Assembly: GCA_019925095.2 (NCBI GenBank) | Contig: CM034389.1 | Span: forward strand, 20,695,435-20,759,434 | Length of the DNA: 64,000 nt | Direction of reading: 5' to 3' | Origin: Dendrolimus kikuchii | Lineage: Eukaryota; Arthropoda; Insecta; Lepidoptera; Lasiocampidae | Shown: piece after piece, positions 32,450-43,546 of the stretch | Numbering within the stretch: the first letter of the stretch is position 1 | How the letters are laid out: the number at the start of each line of letters is the position of its first letter | Program-made: the position numbers and the translations under genes | Notes under the pieces: model-generated | Databases searched by the model: none | Told to the model about the DNA's origin: nothing | The model's input: the letters and a program-made list of their open reading frames with translations, nothing else

Positions 32450-32850
32450 GTGTCTGCGGAGTGACGCCCGCGGACCGCGTTCGTAATACCGAAGTAAGAA
32501 AGAGAGTTGGTCTGAAAGAGAGTGTCGGGGTGAAGGTAAGGAAAGGAATGCTCCGGTGGTTCGGGCATGTGGAAAGAATGCATGATGAAAGAATGACTAA
32601 ACAGATATACAATGCAAAAGTGGATGGATGCAGAAGTCGTGGAAGGCCACGACACGCCTTCCATGATCAAATTGATCGTGTACTAGCGGAGGGTGATGTC
32701 AGGAGCCTTAAGAACAGACGAGTGTGCATGACAAGAGTTATGAATGTCAAAAAAGCAAGTGAGTGTGTAAGAATGGGCCTAAATGGCGCTCTGTTGTTTG
32801 TGCCTACCCCGCAAGGGAACTGGCGTGAAGTTATGTATGTATGTATGTAA
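32450..32850 (+). mobile_element. RTE-clade LINE, 3' end
   Basis: The frame reads VTPADRVRNTEVRKRVGLKE, then MLRWFGHVERMHDERMTKQI and VDGCRSRGRPRHAFHDQIDR; ATG(T/A) repeats close the element at ~32848. Near-identical over >250 nt to 11176-11492 but extends ~90 nt further 5'. A frameshift near 32765 alters the last ~25 codons (ECVRMGLNGALLFVPTPQGN instead of the VYPARELA end). Confidence 0.8.
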
Positions 32851-33584
32851 CTATATTAAATTTTTTAAAACGCTTCAGGTATTATGGAAAGTTTGTTAAG
32901 TTCTTTTGATAATATAAAGTGTCAACAATATAGTATAAATGTACATAATTATATTATATTGTCATGTTCGTATAATATTTATCAGTGAAGATATTTCCTA
33001 TATATTGTTACGAGTTGCAGGACTTGAATTAGAATGCCATTGGAATTATTATAGAGTTTATTAGAACTATACAAACACGTATAACACAACAAGTCAACGT
33101 AAACGTAATATAGATAACCACACTACCTTCATATTATTATTGGACATGCGTGCACCCTCTTCCGTTTCCATCTTTAACTTATGAATTATAAGATGGAAAG
33201 AACAAATTCTAGATGGTAGAGTCGAAAAAATACTATTAATGAAAGTTAGTTTGGACAAAATCCATTAAGTTGTTTTTGAAATAAGATGACTGAACAATAT
33301 ATACACTGTATGGACTGACTGACACTTGGCGTTTTTTATGATTGGATGGTTTTACCAAACATTTTTTTTTTGTAAACAAACACGTCCATTGTATATCTCT
33401 AAGCTAAGTAAGTTACGCTTGTGTTATGGATAATATATAATAGACTAGGGTCAATCCCAGACACCAAGACCAAAGTAAATAACGGAAAGTTCCTATGGAA
33501 AGAGCCTCTGCGTTCCAGTAAGCTAGGACGGCACAGGTTATGCCTACGCAACCACAGAGGCCGTATGTTCATTGTAACGTTTTT
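32851..33584. other. Nothing recognised
   Basis: AT-rich; no exon or repeat. Confidence 0.3.
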
Positions 33585-33722
33585 TATAGCCATAAGCTGG
33601 CAGACAGGCAAACGGCCCGTCTGATGGAAAGTGGTCACCGCCGCCTATGAACCTTTGCAACACTAGGGGTGTTTCTAGCGCGTTGTTGACGTTGAAGAAA
33701 TTTTGTAACGCCTTTCCTAAAT
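33585..33722 (-). mobile_element. LINE 3' tail fragment
   Basis: GCCATAAGCTGGCAGACAGG, GTCTGATGGAAAGTGGTCAC, GAACCTTTGCAACACTAGGG and TTGAAGAAATTTTGTAACGC match, in the same order, the 3' UTR of the LINE at 63510-64000. Confidence 0.55.
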
Positions 33723-34009
33723 ATGACTATGCCTAGTTATTAATAAATACTTAGGTATTGTCTAGCATGTAAGACTAAAAATCAATGACGTCAAACAAAA
33801 CATGTACTGACTACTGTATTGATAAGCCCTTTGTTCAGTCTAGCGTGATGTCATGAGAACGCGGCAGGTAAATGTATCAGTATGACATAGTTTCGTCCAG
33901 AACAATTCAGTTTCGCTTTGTATGTTAATTTATTGGTTTTACCAAGACGTTCTGTAGCCTTTTAAATAGCATGGCTGGGAGAGTAGGTTTTGATTTCCAT
34001 AATTGTGTA

Positions 34010-34255
34010 TAATAGCAGCCCATGTCCCACTGCTGGGCTCGGGCCTCCCACTATAGGGGAACGGACAGTATACCCGCCACACTTGTTCAAGGTGGCTTGG
34101 CAGGTTAGACTCATCGGTTATATTGATGTGTAGGTTTCATCATGATGTTTTCCTTCACCGTTGTTAGCACGTGGTAATTGTAACAATATGCACATTAGGT
34201 CAGAATACTGCCTAAGTGATCCATGCGTTCCAGCCAGGCTTGTTATAACATGTGG
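34010..34255 (-). repeat. tRNA-derived SINE (family S2)
   Basis: Reverse copy: ATGTCCCACTGCTGGGCTCG, GAACGGACAGTATACCCGCC, GTAGGTTTCATCATGATGTT, GTCAGAATACTGCCTAAGTG. The promoter half is missing. Confidence 0.65.
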
Positions 34256-34311
34256 GTTAATATTTTATTAAACTACTGTTCGTTTAGTCGTGGTAGGATA
34301 GAAATCACCTT

Positions 34312-34398
34312 TGATGTTACAAATGTCCATAGGCGATGGTAACCGCATTCCATCAGGTGGGCCGCCTACCTCTCAGCTGAACTCATGATGTTAAAAAA
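34312..34398 (+). repeat. SINE-like S1 tail fragment
   Basis: TACAAATGTCCATAGGCGAT, GGTAACCGCATTCCATCAGG, then an A-run at 34391. Confidence 0.6.
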
Positions 34399-36593
34399 AA
34401 ACAACTTGATATTGAAATGAATTGTCTCAAGTTCATTTCAAGTTGTGTCTGAAACTCTAGCAGACGACAAGTGTGATAAATTAATAACCTCAGAAAAAAC
34501 AATCAGCGTGTTTCTGGATGGATAAATTGATAGTGAATCTACTATAATGTCCTCCAGGAGGAGTGGAGGCAAAAAAAAACGCTAATAGTGTCCTAGATAC
34601 TTAGGTCGATAAGTTCATATTTGATGCTTCGATGATACGCGGACGACGGAGAAAATAGGAAAGGGAGACAGAGCGGCAAGGTGCCTGCCTGCCGCTTTCA
34701 CAAGGCATAAAAGCGGCAGGGATGCTTAAGGCTCCTATTGCCGCAAAAGGCCGAAAGTGGGGTGCAAACTAAACAATTTTTCGTTGGTAATTACTGATCA
34801 ATAATTTACCAACAAAATTATTCTATTTTTTTATGTTATGAGATGTAAAAGGGTTTTTTTGGAATTTTCCTATAGCTATTTTAAGTTAAGAAAAATATTC
34901 ACCAAATCACCTCCCAATTATTGATATAAAACCATTTTACTCCTTCAATTATTATCAAAACAGGGTCAAAAAAATATTTACACCTTTACTCAAAAGGAGA
35001 TACAGATAATTTGTTTTTTTTTTAATACTACTCTATTTTATTCACAATAAAATAATAACGCATCTGAAAAACGAGCGCGTCTATGGAATCCACAAAAAAT
35101 CAGTATTGAAAAATTCTCAAGGACGTTGGCGTTGCTACAAGCATTAATTGATACTCTTCATAACCATCCCTGCCAACTTCTTGATTTGTTGCGTTATTCT
35201 TTCCTTGTAGACTATGAGAGAATAGCGTAAAAACTCGCCGGCAGTACATACTTATGGTACTATTTTCTTTATTTTAGCTGTTATAGCTAGACAGCTAAGT
35301 GTTTATTCCGAAGCAGCGTTGGAATTAACCCTAGATAAAGATTGCGTTTTTTATCAGGCCCCCTACTGATAGGATGCCTTCTTCAGATGGTTTAGTGGGT
35401 ACTATAGATACATAAAACATACTAGTAAAGTAATTTTGACTGTTGTAAAGCGGTTAAAATTATCAAATACCAAACCTAGAACAAAAAAATTTAAGCGCCT
35501 ACAAAAATTTTAAGTGCAAGAAAGTTCCAAGCTGTTGCATTTCTTAAGAAAGAAATGAATTTTAATTGCACTCTACAATATAGGCAGATTATCTTTCAAA
35601 TTCCTGTCGCAAGAGAGCGTACCTAAAATATTGGCTGCCTAGCCACCCGGAACGGGAATGCTAATTCGTTGTAATATAATTATGAGCCAATCGATCACGA
35701 TTAGTGTTAGTATTTCGTACAGTTTCGTTACTTCTATAAGGTTCCGTAACCATTTCACTCAAAAAAAATGTTGCTGTTTAAATACATCAGGCGCAAAATT
35801 TTTGATATGAATACAGAAAGTTCTTTTAATTTGTTTTGTATAGTATTATAAATAAATATTCATCGAAAATTAGAGCATATTTTAACTAAGTAAATATTAT
35901 ATTTAATGAGCATTCTCATGCACTTAACGAAAGTCTGTAAGAATATGTCCGTAATACTATTACATCGCTTGTTGTCGGATTCCTTCTGGTATTTAACTTC
36001 AGAATGGAGAATATATATGCTAATAGTTTTACAATTAAGAATTTCAAATATTGTATAATCAATGATTGACAAAAGCAAGAAAAGGGCGATCCTGTTATGA
36101 CCTTGACTTGCCAATTCTCAATGCTTCAGAGATACGCCGTAAAAACAAAGCAAAGTTTCGCGATATATCATTAAAGTATAATTGATTACAATGCCACCTA
36201 TATCAAATAGGGAGTCTCTTAATTTTAGGTTGGCGGAAATTTAATTTTCTATAAAAGCACGGGTCACGAACTATTTAAATTAAATGAAAAGACTATCAAA
36301 ATTTTAAATCATTTATTTTATCTATAACATCTTAATAACTACTTTAATAAATAAAAACTTAAACCTATTTAAGTAAAAATTATTATTGAATCGTTTTACT
36401 TACTAATGAGTACATATTTTATATTTTTCCGAAACAGTTTGAATCGTCTTTTATAGTCTACGGATGATTGAAATAAGTTGCATAATTAAGCTTTGGTATG
36501 ACAAATAATGTCGTATTTTAATAAGATAAAATAATAGTAACACTACCGTTGCAAGTCTCCCAGTCATATGCAAATAAACCGAATTATAATCCT
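34399..36593. other. 2.2 kb with no gene seen
   Basis: Mostly AT-rich. 34640-34760 is GC-richer with repeated GCGGCAG/CTGCCGC words (an internal inverted repeat around CTGCCGCTTTC and GAAAGCGGCAG-like text). Minus frame 35860-36114 lacks an ATG start and was rejected. Confidence 0.35.
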
Positions 36594-36757
36594 GGGGCTT
36601 CATCTGCGTTAGTGCTAAAGATTTAAGCGGTGGCTGAATGCGTCTTATTTAAAGCGTTAAAAAATAACGCCGTTAACGCACAGCCACATTAGTCACATAT
36701 ATATAATACGTTGTGTCAATATTTAACGTCATTAACAATAACGCAGATGATGCCCCC
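36594..36757. mobile_element. MITE, 164 bp
   Basis: Left GGGGCTTCATCTGCGTTAGT; right in reverse GGGGGCATCATCTGCGTTAT, then TGTTAATGACGTTAAAT: terminal inverted repeats of ~30 bp. The interior AACGCCGTTAACG is also self-complementary. Confidence 0.6.
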
Positions 36758-36927
36758 ACCTTAACGGTTAACAGAAGAAACATGTACATGATTATGTACC
36801 TGTATATTGATAAATACCTATATGATTCATCTAGACTAATATTATAAAGAGGAAAGATTAGTATTTATCAATTTTTGTATTTTTGAGTTGTTGTTTGAGT
36901 GGTTCCCGGTTAGTTTAGATTCACAAT

Positions 36928-37216
36928 TTATCCGTGCAGGAACGGAGAAAGAATACAATTTCTTGCGGCCAGGCGGCCTGTCGTCAGAGGCGCCAAAACA
37001 ACCCACAGACAGGTCTGGTATGTCTGGTCTAAAGTATGTCGCCATAACAACCTTGAGTTGTGTTGCGGCATTAGTGACCAGGTTCCAGTCTCCCTTAAGA
37101 GAGCAGCAACGCATTTGTAGCAACTTTGATGTTGCAAATGTCCATAGGCGATGGTAACTGCTTTACATCAAGTGGGCCGTCTGCCTGTCTGCTGATCTCC
37201 TGCAATAAAAAAAAAA
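36928..37216 (+). repeat. SINE-like repeat S1
   Basis: Forward copy from TTTATCCGTGCAGGAACGG to CTCCTGCAATAAAAAAAA; ~25 bp missing in the middle (after CACAGACAGG). Confidence 0.78.
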
Positions 37217-37687
37217 AAAGTATTTTAGTTAACTGGACTATTCGCTCCCCTGGTGCTATCATGGAAGAAGAATGCTTTAATAAGTTTCTTTATCATAATT
37301 TTGACTGATTTGGTCTAATAAATTATGTTTTATAACATTATATACAATAATTACGAGCAACGCCGGGACCGCTCCGGCTTTTCGTTATTCCTAAGGCCCG
37401 CAACATCCCAAAGCTGGCTCATACCTGTTTTATATAACAAAATGTTAAAAAGATTGAAAATGATAACCTAGGGCATCATCTAATGACGTAGAGTTTGGAA
37501 GTTTTTCGGTGTTAAATTAATTAATAACGACTATCGACCATTCTTCTTCTTCTTAATATGTATCTACTAATTTACTTTGACGTCAAATTAAATAATAAGT
37601 TTTAAACTAAACTCGCATATAGACGAGCATCAGTGGCTGTAGAGTGCGTCTCACGAAAAAAGTCCCGCGGCAGAAATGGAACTATTC
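37217..37687. other. Nothing recognised
   Basis: AT-rich; no exon or repeat. Confidence 0.3.
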
Positions 37688-37885
37688 TGATTTTTAATTA
37701 TCTGGACTAAAATGACAGCTGCGGTCGACTATTTTTATTCATAATTGCGTTGTACGAGTTAAATTCTACAGAATTTGTATAGAAACTCTATAGGATTCAA
37801 ATCACAGCGGTGAGTTGCTCCAAGCTTGTAGCATAAAAAAAAGGTCGATCGCAGCTGTCTTTTTAGTCCAGATAATTAAAAATCA
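37688..37885. mobile_element. MITE, 198 bp, ~42-bp terminal inverted repeats
   Basis: Left TGATTTTTAATTATCTGGAC, TAAAATGACAGCTGCGGTCG, AC; right in reverse TGATTTTTAATTATCTGGAC, TAAAAAGACAGCTGCGATCG, AC. Only two mismatches over 42 bp, so this copy is recent or conserved. Confidence 0.8.
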
Positions 37886-37975
37886 CAGTATAAGCATAAC
37901 AGATTAATTAATTCACGTTGTTATATTGTTTTTATCAAGTGTTTTTATGTAAATGTTACATTATTTTATTATTAT

Positions 37976-38189
37976 ACTAGTTGCGCCCCTCGGTTTCCCC
38001 CATGTGGAGATGGAAAACCACAAAACCACACTATCTATATCTTTATAAATTATAGCCTGTCTTATTCTGATGTGTAAGCTATATTATTGTAAAATTTGGT
38101 TAAAATCCATAGTAGTTTTTGCGTGAAAGAGTAACAAACATACATCCATACATTCTTACAAACTTTCATGTTTATAATATTAGTAGGAA
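37976..38189 (-). mobile_element. Non-autonomous Helitron
   Basis: Reverse copy starting ACTAGTTGCGCCCCTCGGTT, with TTGGTTAAAATCCATAGTAG and a right end TTTATAATATTAGTAGGAAG. Confidence 0.65.
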
Positions 38190-38336
38190 GTAGAAAGTAG
38201 GATTTACTAATACTAAAATCCGAATCTTTCTAAAATTATTATATCTTTTTAACATTCCGGTGCACGACCGTAGCGCTTTGTCTTCGAGACTGCTTACATA
38301 AGACAGAGTATATATTGAAATTATCAGTGACGGATT

Positions 38337-38606
38337 TACACTAGGGGCACCAGGGGCTAGTGCTAGTGCCCAGGGCGGCGAAATTTCCGAGGCCGGCTAA
38401 ATTTGGAGTGTCAGCAAAACATTTTTCAACTTTCTGCTATAAAAATCAATGATAGTTAAAAAATTGGAAGTTATTGGTTTCATGCCAAATCTTAAAAATC
38501 GAGTTCTCATTGGATATTTACGTTTTGAAGTCTAGTTACAGTGCATAGATAATAGGGCGGTTTTTTTCACGATGCCCCAGGGCGGCACTTAAGGTAAATC
38601 CGGTCT
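38337..38606. mobile_element. hAT-like MITE
   Basis: CAGTGACGGATTTACACTAG, GGGCACCAGGGGC at the left; right end CCAGGGCGGCACTTAAGGTA, AATCCGG. Terminal inverted repeats ACGGATTTAC / GTAAATCCG and a CAGTG start; related in style to 10450-10955. Confidence 0.5.
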
Positions 38607-38716
38607 TGGAAATTGCATAAAACATCGATGGAAATTAATTTTTTCTGATGCTTATTATCACCTTTATCTTATTTCTTGGTACAAGGTTTCGTTGTTAAAT
38701 CACTTATTCCCGATAT

Positions 38717-38890
38717 TTAGTTTGATAGAAAAACTGCTAGAAAGTCGTCGTTTATTCTCGGCGTCGCTTTCGATTTGCCTGATCTGAACGCAGCTGCTCC
38801 TACTCCTTTGCTGTTGCCTGCGAAATTTGGGAATGGGAAGTTCGGTATCCCACGATGCCTGATATCTAGGAGACCATCTCCGAAGGTAAC
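38717..38890 (-). CDS. Gene E exon 3 (terminal)
   Basis: 174 nt including TAA, behind an excellent acceptor (TTTCCTACAATTTCAG). Entered in phase 0 from exon 2, it reads VTFGDGLLDIRHRGIPNFPF, PNFAGNSKGVGAAAFRSGKS, then a 17-residue polar end. IPNFPFPNF is a short aromatic/proline motif. No canonical AATAAA within 100 nt, though AATAAG variants occur near 38705 and 38652. Confidence 0.72.
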   Translation of the reverse strand, partial: VTFGDGLLDIRHRGIPNFPFPNFAGNSKGVGAAAFRSGKSKATPRINDDFLAVFLSN

Positions 38891-38994
38891 CTGAAATTGT
38901 AGGAAACGTAACAAATATATGAAAAATAAGAATCAAAAGATCTCTTTAGTTCAGCTTCCTCTTATTTAGTAGCCCTGGTATTTTAATTATTTCT

Positions 38995-39150
38995 GGAGTA
39001 GTAACACTAAAGGTGCTACCAATGTGCTGTCGGACTCGTAAATGGGACTGGAACCTGGCCATTAATGCGGAACACAACTCAAGGTTGTTATGGCAGCATG
39101 CTCTAGACCAGGGCTGGTTCTGGTTTCTCCGTTCCTGTACGGAAATCCTG
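38995..39150 (-). repeat. SINE-like repeat S1, internally deleted
   Basis: GGACTGGAACCTGGCCATTA, AACACAACTCAAGGTTGTTA, CTCTAGACCAGG then directly TCTCCGTTCCTGTACGG: the ~90-bp middle is gone. It sits in intron 2 of gene E. Confidence 0.65.
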
Positions 39151-39300
39151 GCCTGAGGCGAAGGAAAGAACACCGAAGGGTTTTAGTGGATATCCCTTAC
39201 TCGAGTGGCAATAGTACTTCTTCGGGGGTGCTAGTGCTCCTACCGCCTCCGCGGCAGCTTCCCCTCGCTAAGAAAAAGCCACCAGTAATAGTCCACCCAC
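39151..39300 (+). mobile_element. R1-like 3' UTR fragment, decayed
   Basis: GAAGGGTTTTAGTGGATATC, CCTTACTCGAGTGGCAATAG parallels the GGTTTTAGTGGGTAT block of the other R1-like pieces. Confidence 0.45.
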
Positions 39301-39849
39301 TTTGTTATGGGCCGACTGTCTTTTTGTGAGTAAAATACACTACCCTGATTTCATCCTGGTTTGGGGATATGTAAATGTGTGTAGGAATCATAACTGCTTT
39401 CGTGGGAAATTTAGTTCACCTACTATAGCCTCGAGGATTGTATTTGTTATAATTTTTTAAATGCTGTGTGTATTTGCGGCTCTTACCATATTATACCTTT
39501 TTATTATATGCTGCCCCGTCGTGCCTATGCGGCATTATTCTGAACTAGCAATATTACTTACTGCTGCTTGTTGCTGTTATTCCCTAGACCCCGGCTTATA
39601 TCTGGGGGATAAGGACTGGTCATAAAATTTAACTTCCATTCCGTGGGGATTAGTCTGATTTGTACCTTCAATTATTTAGGTATCTAAGGTACCTTACAAC
39701 TCGAAACAATACATATATAAAAGTAATAGTTATTTGTTTGAATTAAGGATAAAATAAAAAAAATTAAAGTAATTTTAAAAAGGAGCTTTTGAATCAATCC
39801 ATTTCATTTATTTTTGAATTATTAGGAGCAGGAATTCGTTAAAACTTAC
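39301..39849 (-). other. Remainder of gene E intron 2
   Basis: Intron 2 spans 38891-39849. This part shows no recognised repeat. Confidence 0.45.
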
Positions 39850-40024
39850 ATCAGGAGGCTGGAGTCCGTTTAATGTGTTAAATCCAAAAGCTGATGATGC
39901 ACTTTGGCTTTGGCCACCGAAGTTACCACCCAGTGCAGCAGCTTGCGATGCGGCACCTGATACAGATGTACCAGAACCGCTAAACGCTGCTGCTTGGCTG
40001 CTGGCTTGGCTACCGCTGAACCCA
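39850..40024 (-). CDS. Gene E exon 2: Ser/Ala/Gln/Gly-rich
   Basis: 175 nt with acceptor ATTATTTTCAG at 40025 and a consensus donor GAT|GTAAGT. Entered in phase 2 and left in phase 0, it encodes (S)GFSGSQASSQAAAFSGSGTS, then VSGAASQAAALGGNFGGQSQ, SASSAFGFNTLNGLQPPD. The SQAS/SQAA repeats continue the SHSASQ repeats of exon 1, which supports the join independently of the splice signals. Confidence 0.78.
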
Positions 40025-40074
40025 CTGAAAATTATTACGTTTAATATTAATTTGGGACATTTCAAATAGTCGTA

Positions 40075-40335
40075 TATTGCAGGAACAGTCTAAGAATATT
40101 AATTCTTGCGGCGGCCTGTCGTTAGAGGCGATAAAACAACTCGTAGGTACGTAGAAGGATATTTGCTCGTCTGAATGACTACCACCCCTGGTCTACAGCA
40201 CACTCACATTACAACCGTGAGTTGCGTCCCGGCATTAATGGCCAGGCTCTAGTCCGGCAACGCATTGATAGCGTCTTTGGTGTAGCAAATGTCCATGTGC
40301 GGCAGTTACTGCTTATCAACAGGTGGACGGTGTAT
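40075..40335 (+). repeat. SINE-like repeat S1, diverged
   Basis: GCGGCGGCCTGTCGTTAGAG, ACTACCACCCCTGGTCTACA, GTAGCAAATGTCCATGTGCG; old copy without a poly(A) tail. Confidence 0.6.
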
Positions 40336-40343
40336 CAGTTTGG

Positions 40344-40643
40344 TTACTTACAAACAAACAAATATAAAGCGACGTATATATAAACCCTTCCAGAATCACA
40401 AATACTGGGGTTTTCATGGCCTGGGGTCAAGTATATCGTCTTAGGTGTCGGAAATATATTTTTTTTAGGAATTACAATACAACTGCCCACGTTTGGTAAA
40501 ATGTTCTTATTTTCAGCATAGAACTTATTGAAATGGCGTTGCACTTTAAATTCGGCCAAAGTTTGATTACAATTATTATAAGACCTTTTTTGCCATCTCA
40601 CAGAATGTCGCGACCTTATAGATTTTTGAGTTAAATGGCGCAT
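40344..40643 (-). CDS. Unassigned 99-codon ORF in gene E intron 1
   Basis: ATG-started frame on the same strand as gene E. It begins MRHLTQKSIRSRHSVRWQKR, is basic in its first third and later has PNVGSCIVIPKKNIFPTPKT. No signal peptide, no TE motif and no good splice donor. It may be chance, a retained exon, or the relic of an unrecognised element. Confidence 0.2.
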   Translation of the reverse strand: MRHLTQKSIRSRHSVRWQKRSYNNCNQTLAEFKVQRHFNKFYAENKNILPNVGSCIVIPKKNIFPTPKTIYLTPGHENPSICDSGRVYIYVALYLFVCK

Positions 40644-41207
40644 TAATTATATACTGTTCCAGTATTTTAAAATGGTATTATAATGCTTGTTTTTATATGT
40701 CAATAAATTTATAATTTATTGTATCATGTGTCATCAATCAAATTGATTTTCGAGGTTAAGGTTAGGTCAGACCAGTGGTCGCAGCAAGATTTTGTTAAAT
40801 CATTTGACTCTGTCAATAGTGTGCAATATTACACACTTAATTTGTAGTTAATTTTGCGAATCATAAAATTTAATTTAGTAATACGAGCAAAAAGTTTCCG
40901 AAATATCTTTACATTTGAATGCAATAACAATAAAATTTAATCCGACTCCAAAATAAATTCGTTTTACGTCTTCCGTGAACGTTACAATCATGAGTAAAAC
41001 TTCCAATCCAAGGACACACAATTTCGTCGCATTATCATCAAACAGAAGCTAGTTATAAATAACAAAATACAAGAGGCTACGTATGACCTTTTGTAAGATG
41101 ATAAAAAGTAGTTTCAATTAATTTAACTAGCCGCTCTCCTGTCATTTGGCCAATTACTATCAGGGCGTTCTATTAGTAGCCCACAACACCCAAAATGCTC
41201 AGTAAGC

Positions 41208-41340
41208 CGTTCCACAGGGCGACCGCGGTCGTTGTGGTCGTGGCGAAAACGTCACTAATGACGTGATCATTTTCAATCACAACGCTCACAACGACCCATG
41301 TCAAGGGGTGGTCGTCGTGAGTCCCTAATGGAACGTAGCC
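41208..41340. mobile_element. Short TIR element
   Basis: Left CGTTCCACAGGGCGACCGCG; right in reverse CGTTCCATTAGGGACTCACG, then ACGACCACCCC. GC-rich against AT-rich surroundings; the similarity of the ends is only moderate. Confidence 0.35.
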
Positions 41341-41384
41341 ACTATCATATATTTACTAACCGTTCTTAGTTAAATAATATTCGT

Positions 41385-41600
41385 TCAACCGTAAGCCTTA
41401 GCATCGCATAAAATTTGACATAATCTCCATACAAGTAATTTTAAATTTCCATCGATGGTAAGGTATGACACGATGAATAGTAAGAAACTATATATGGGTT
41501 GAATTTTGACATTACAAGTATGGAGCTTATGTCAAATTTTAACATAGTAAGGCAAATGAACGGTCGTTAGGACATAGGAACCGGCTGTAAATGTATAGAC
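41385..41600. mobile_element. MITE family T2
   Basis: Contains AAATTTGACATAATCTCCAT, CATCGATGGTAAGGTATGAC, TATGGAGCTTATGTCAAATT and a right end CAAATGAACGGTCGTTAGGA, CATAGGAACCGGC; nested or duplicated relative to the copy at 58664-58812. Confidence 0.5.
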
Positions 41601-41828
41601 TGATCCTACCTGAACCAAAGCGTCAAATGAAGTGAAGCATTTTTTAAACTATTGTATGCGTAAACTCATTTAGTATTCACGTGGTTTTTGTAATTAATAG
41701 TAATGTACCCACTGCAAACTATTTGGCCTTAATTTGTACTAATTCGATTATTTATTACTAAGTTCTTTAGCTTCCTATTTTAAAAATTGATTCCTTTAGC
41801 CGACTTCACTCTAAGAGCCTAGGCCTAT

Positions 41829-42107
41829 CTAGGGGGAGGGGGCAAGCTGGGGTCTATTCAGCTGGCCGGGCCGCCAATTCAGTGGGCGGCAAATTCAAAC
41901 TTCGCAGATTAATACACGACTCATCAACAACGCAACTTTGACCACTGAGACGTAGAGTGACTTATCGCGGGGCGCGTAGGCGTAGTTTAAAAACCAAGAC
42001 GCATGCGTGTCCTCAGCGGGCGTCTGATGGCTGAAATGATGATGATGATTAAGGTACACATATAGACGAGCGGGGGCGGCATATTTCAGTTTTTGCCCCC
42101 TCTTGGA
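41829..42107. mobile_element. Possible TIR element (GGGGGCAA ends)
   Basis: CTAGGGGGAGGGGGCAAGCT at the left against the reverse of TTTTTGCCCCCTCTTGG at the right. The interior holds an ATGATGATG run and AAGACGCATGCGTGTCCTCA. Minus frame 41895-42149 over it is not a gene. Confidence 0.35.
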
Positions 42108-42641
42108 AAAATTCAAGATCCGGGGCTGTTGTTTGTCTGATCTGGCCATTGAATAAGCCCGATTGAGTATAATCCGTTATCCCTATACACTCCTATGAAG
42201 TTATTTCATATGTGTACGTGTGGTCCGAACGCTGATCTTGTCAACGCGATCTTTACAGATAAACGTCAAATTTTATTGACCGCTGACAATAAAAACACAC
42301 AACAGCGTCGGACATTCCTTACAACCTTTAAACAACATTGTGCACACTGTAATCATGCATTTCCTCCTATTCACTAAGCCCGGCTAGCTACTCGTAAATG
42401 GACAGTGTTGCGACAATCATAATATGATAATGTAATCAGGTACCTACTTTTATGTTAGCCATGTAGGCGTTTTACGTAAAACAAATATCTGCATAAATAT
42501 TGTCAAAGTTGAAATTATATAATCATCATGACGTAAATAAACATACACAAATACAGTATGTTCAATAATTCAATGTAAATTTTTAAAATAGTTATACTGA
42601 ATATTAAGACGGATTAACGAAATCGTCGTGACCCAAAAGTC

Positions 42642-42930
42642 GTGGTAGCGTAATGGCTAGCGCACGTGTCCCGAGCTAATGCCGCTGGTTTGAATCTTGG
42701 CCGTAACGCATGCACCACTTAGGCAATTTTCTGACCTAATGAGCATATCGCTACAATTACCACGTGTTAACAAAGATGAAGTAAAACATCGTGATGAAAC
42801 CTGCACATCGAGATAACCGATGTGTCAAACCTGCCAAGTCGCCTTAGATAAGCGTGGGGGAAATACTATCCGTTTCGTTATAGTGGCAGGCCCGAGTCCA
42901 GCAGTGGGACATTTATGGCCTGTTATTATA
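42642..42930 (+). repeat. tRNA-derived SINE (family S2), complete head
   Basis: A box TAGCGTAATGG (~42646) and B box GGTTTGAATCTTGG (~42687) at tRNA-like spacing, then the shared body (ACATCGTGATGAAACCTGCA; ATAACCGATGTGTCAAACCT) and the end GCAGTGGGACATTTATGGCC. The only copy here with both polymerase III promoter boxes. Confidence 0.78.
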
Positions 42931-42994
42931 TTATAACCAAATTGATTCAATTCGGCTAAGATAAAAAGAAAAGGCTCAGAATTAAAAGAACACG

Positions 42995-43080
42995 GCGGTA
43001 TTTAATGACATTGAATGATTCAATTTAATGTTTATCTGGATCACTTTGGTTGATTCATCCAAATTAGAAGACATAATTAA
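42995..43080. repeat. Dispersed repeat shared with 14735-14945
   Basis: GACATTGAATGATTCAATTT, AATGTTTATCTGGATCACTT, TGGTTGATTCATCCAAATTA. Confidence 0.5.
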
Positions 43081-43224
43081 ACCGAATAATATGGGCTTAA
43101 ATAAAAATAAATAAATTTGGTCAAGTGCGTCTCGGACTGTGCCAACAAGAAGGGTTCTGTAAAAGTGACTAACATCTATTGCATCTGTCATTTGCCCATA
43201 GTTGCAAATGTTTTGAAACGGAAA

Positions 43225-43492
43225 AGAATACTAGTCTTAAGAGGCCGACAAAACAACCCACAGCCAGGTGGTAGGGCATTTGCCCAACTGGATGGCTACC
43301 ACCCCTCGTCTAAAGTATGTCGCCATAATAATCTTGAGTTGTGTTCCGGCATTAGTGACCAGATTCCAGTCTCCCTTAAGAGAGCAGCAGCGCATTTGTA
43401 GCACCTTTGGTGTTGCAAATGTCTATAGGCGATGGTAACCGTTTTCCATCAAGCGGGCCGTTTGCCTGTCTGCTGAACTCCTGCAATAAAAA
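43225..43492 (+). repeat. SINE-like repeat S1
   Basis: Starts within the GAGGCCGACAAAACAACCCA block and runs to CTCCTGCAATAAAAAAAAA; the first ~40 nt are missing. Confidence 0.75.
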
Positions 43493-43498
43493 AAAAGG

Positions 43499-43546
43499 TG
43501 GTAGGCCATTTGCTGGATTATATCTAGTCCAGCAAATGGCCTACCA
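43499..43546. repeat. 19-bp perfect inverted repeat between two S1 copies
   Basis: TGGTAGGCCATTTGCTGGA, a 10-nt centre, then its exact reverse complement. The arm sequence corresponds to the GGTAGGGCATTTGCCC block inside S1, so the palindrome seems made from SINE sequence. Confidence 0.85.

Noticed and set aside
35860..36114. 84-codon minus ORF as a host gene
   Set aside because: The frame has no ATG at its proposed start (TTG), no signal peptide, and no splice or promoter context.
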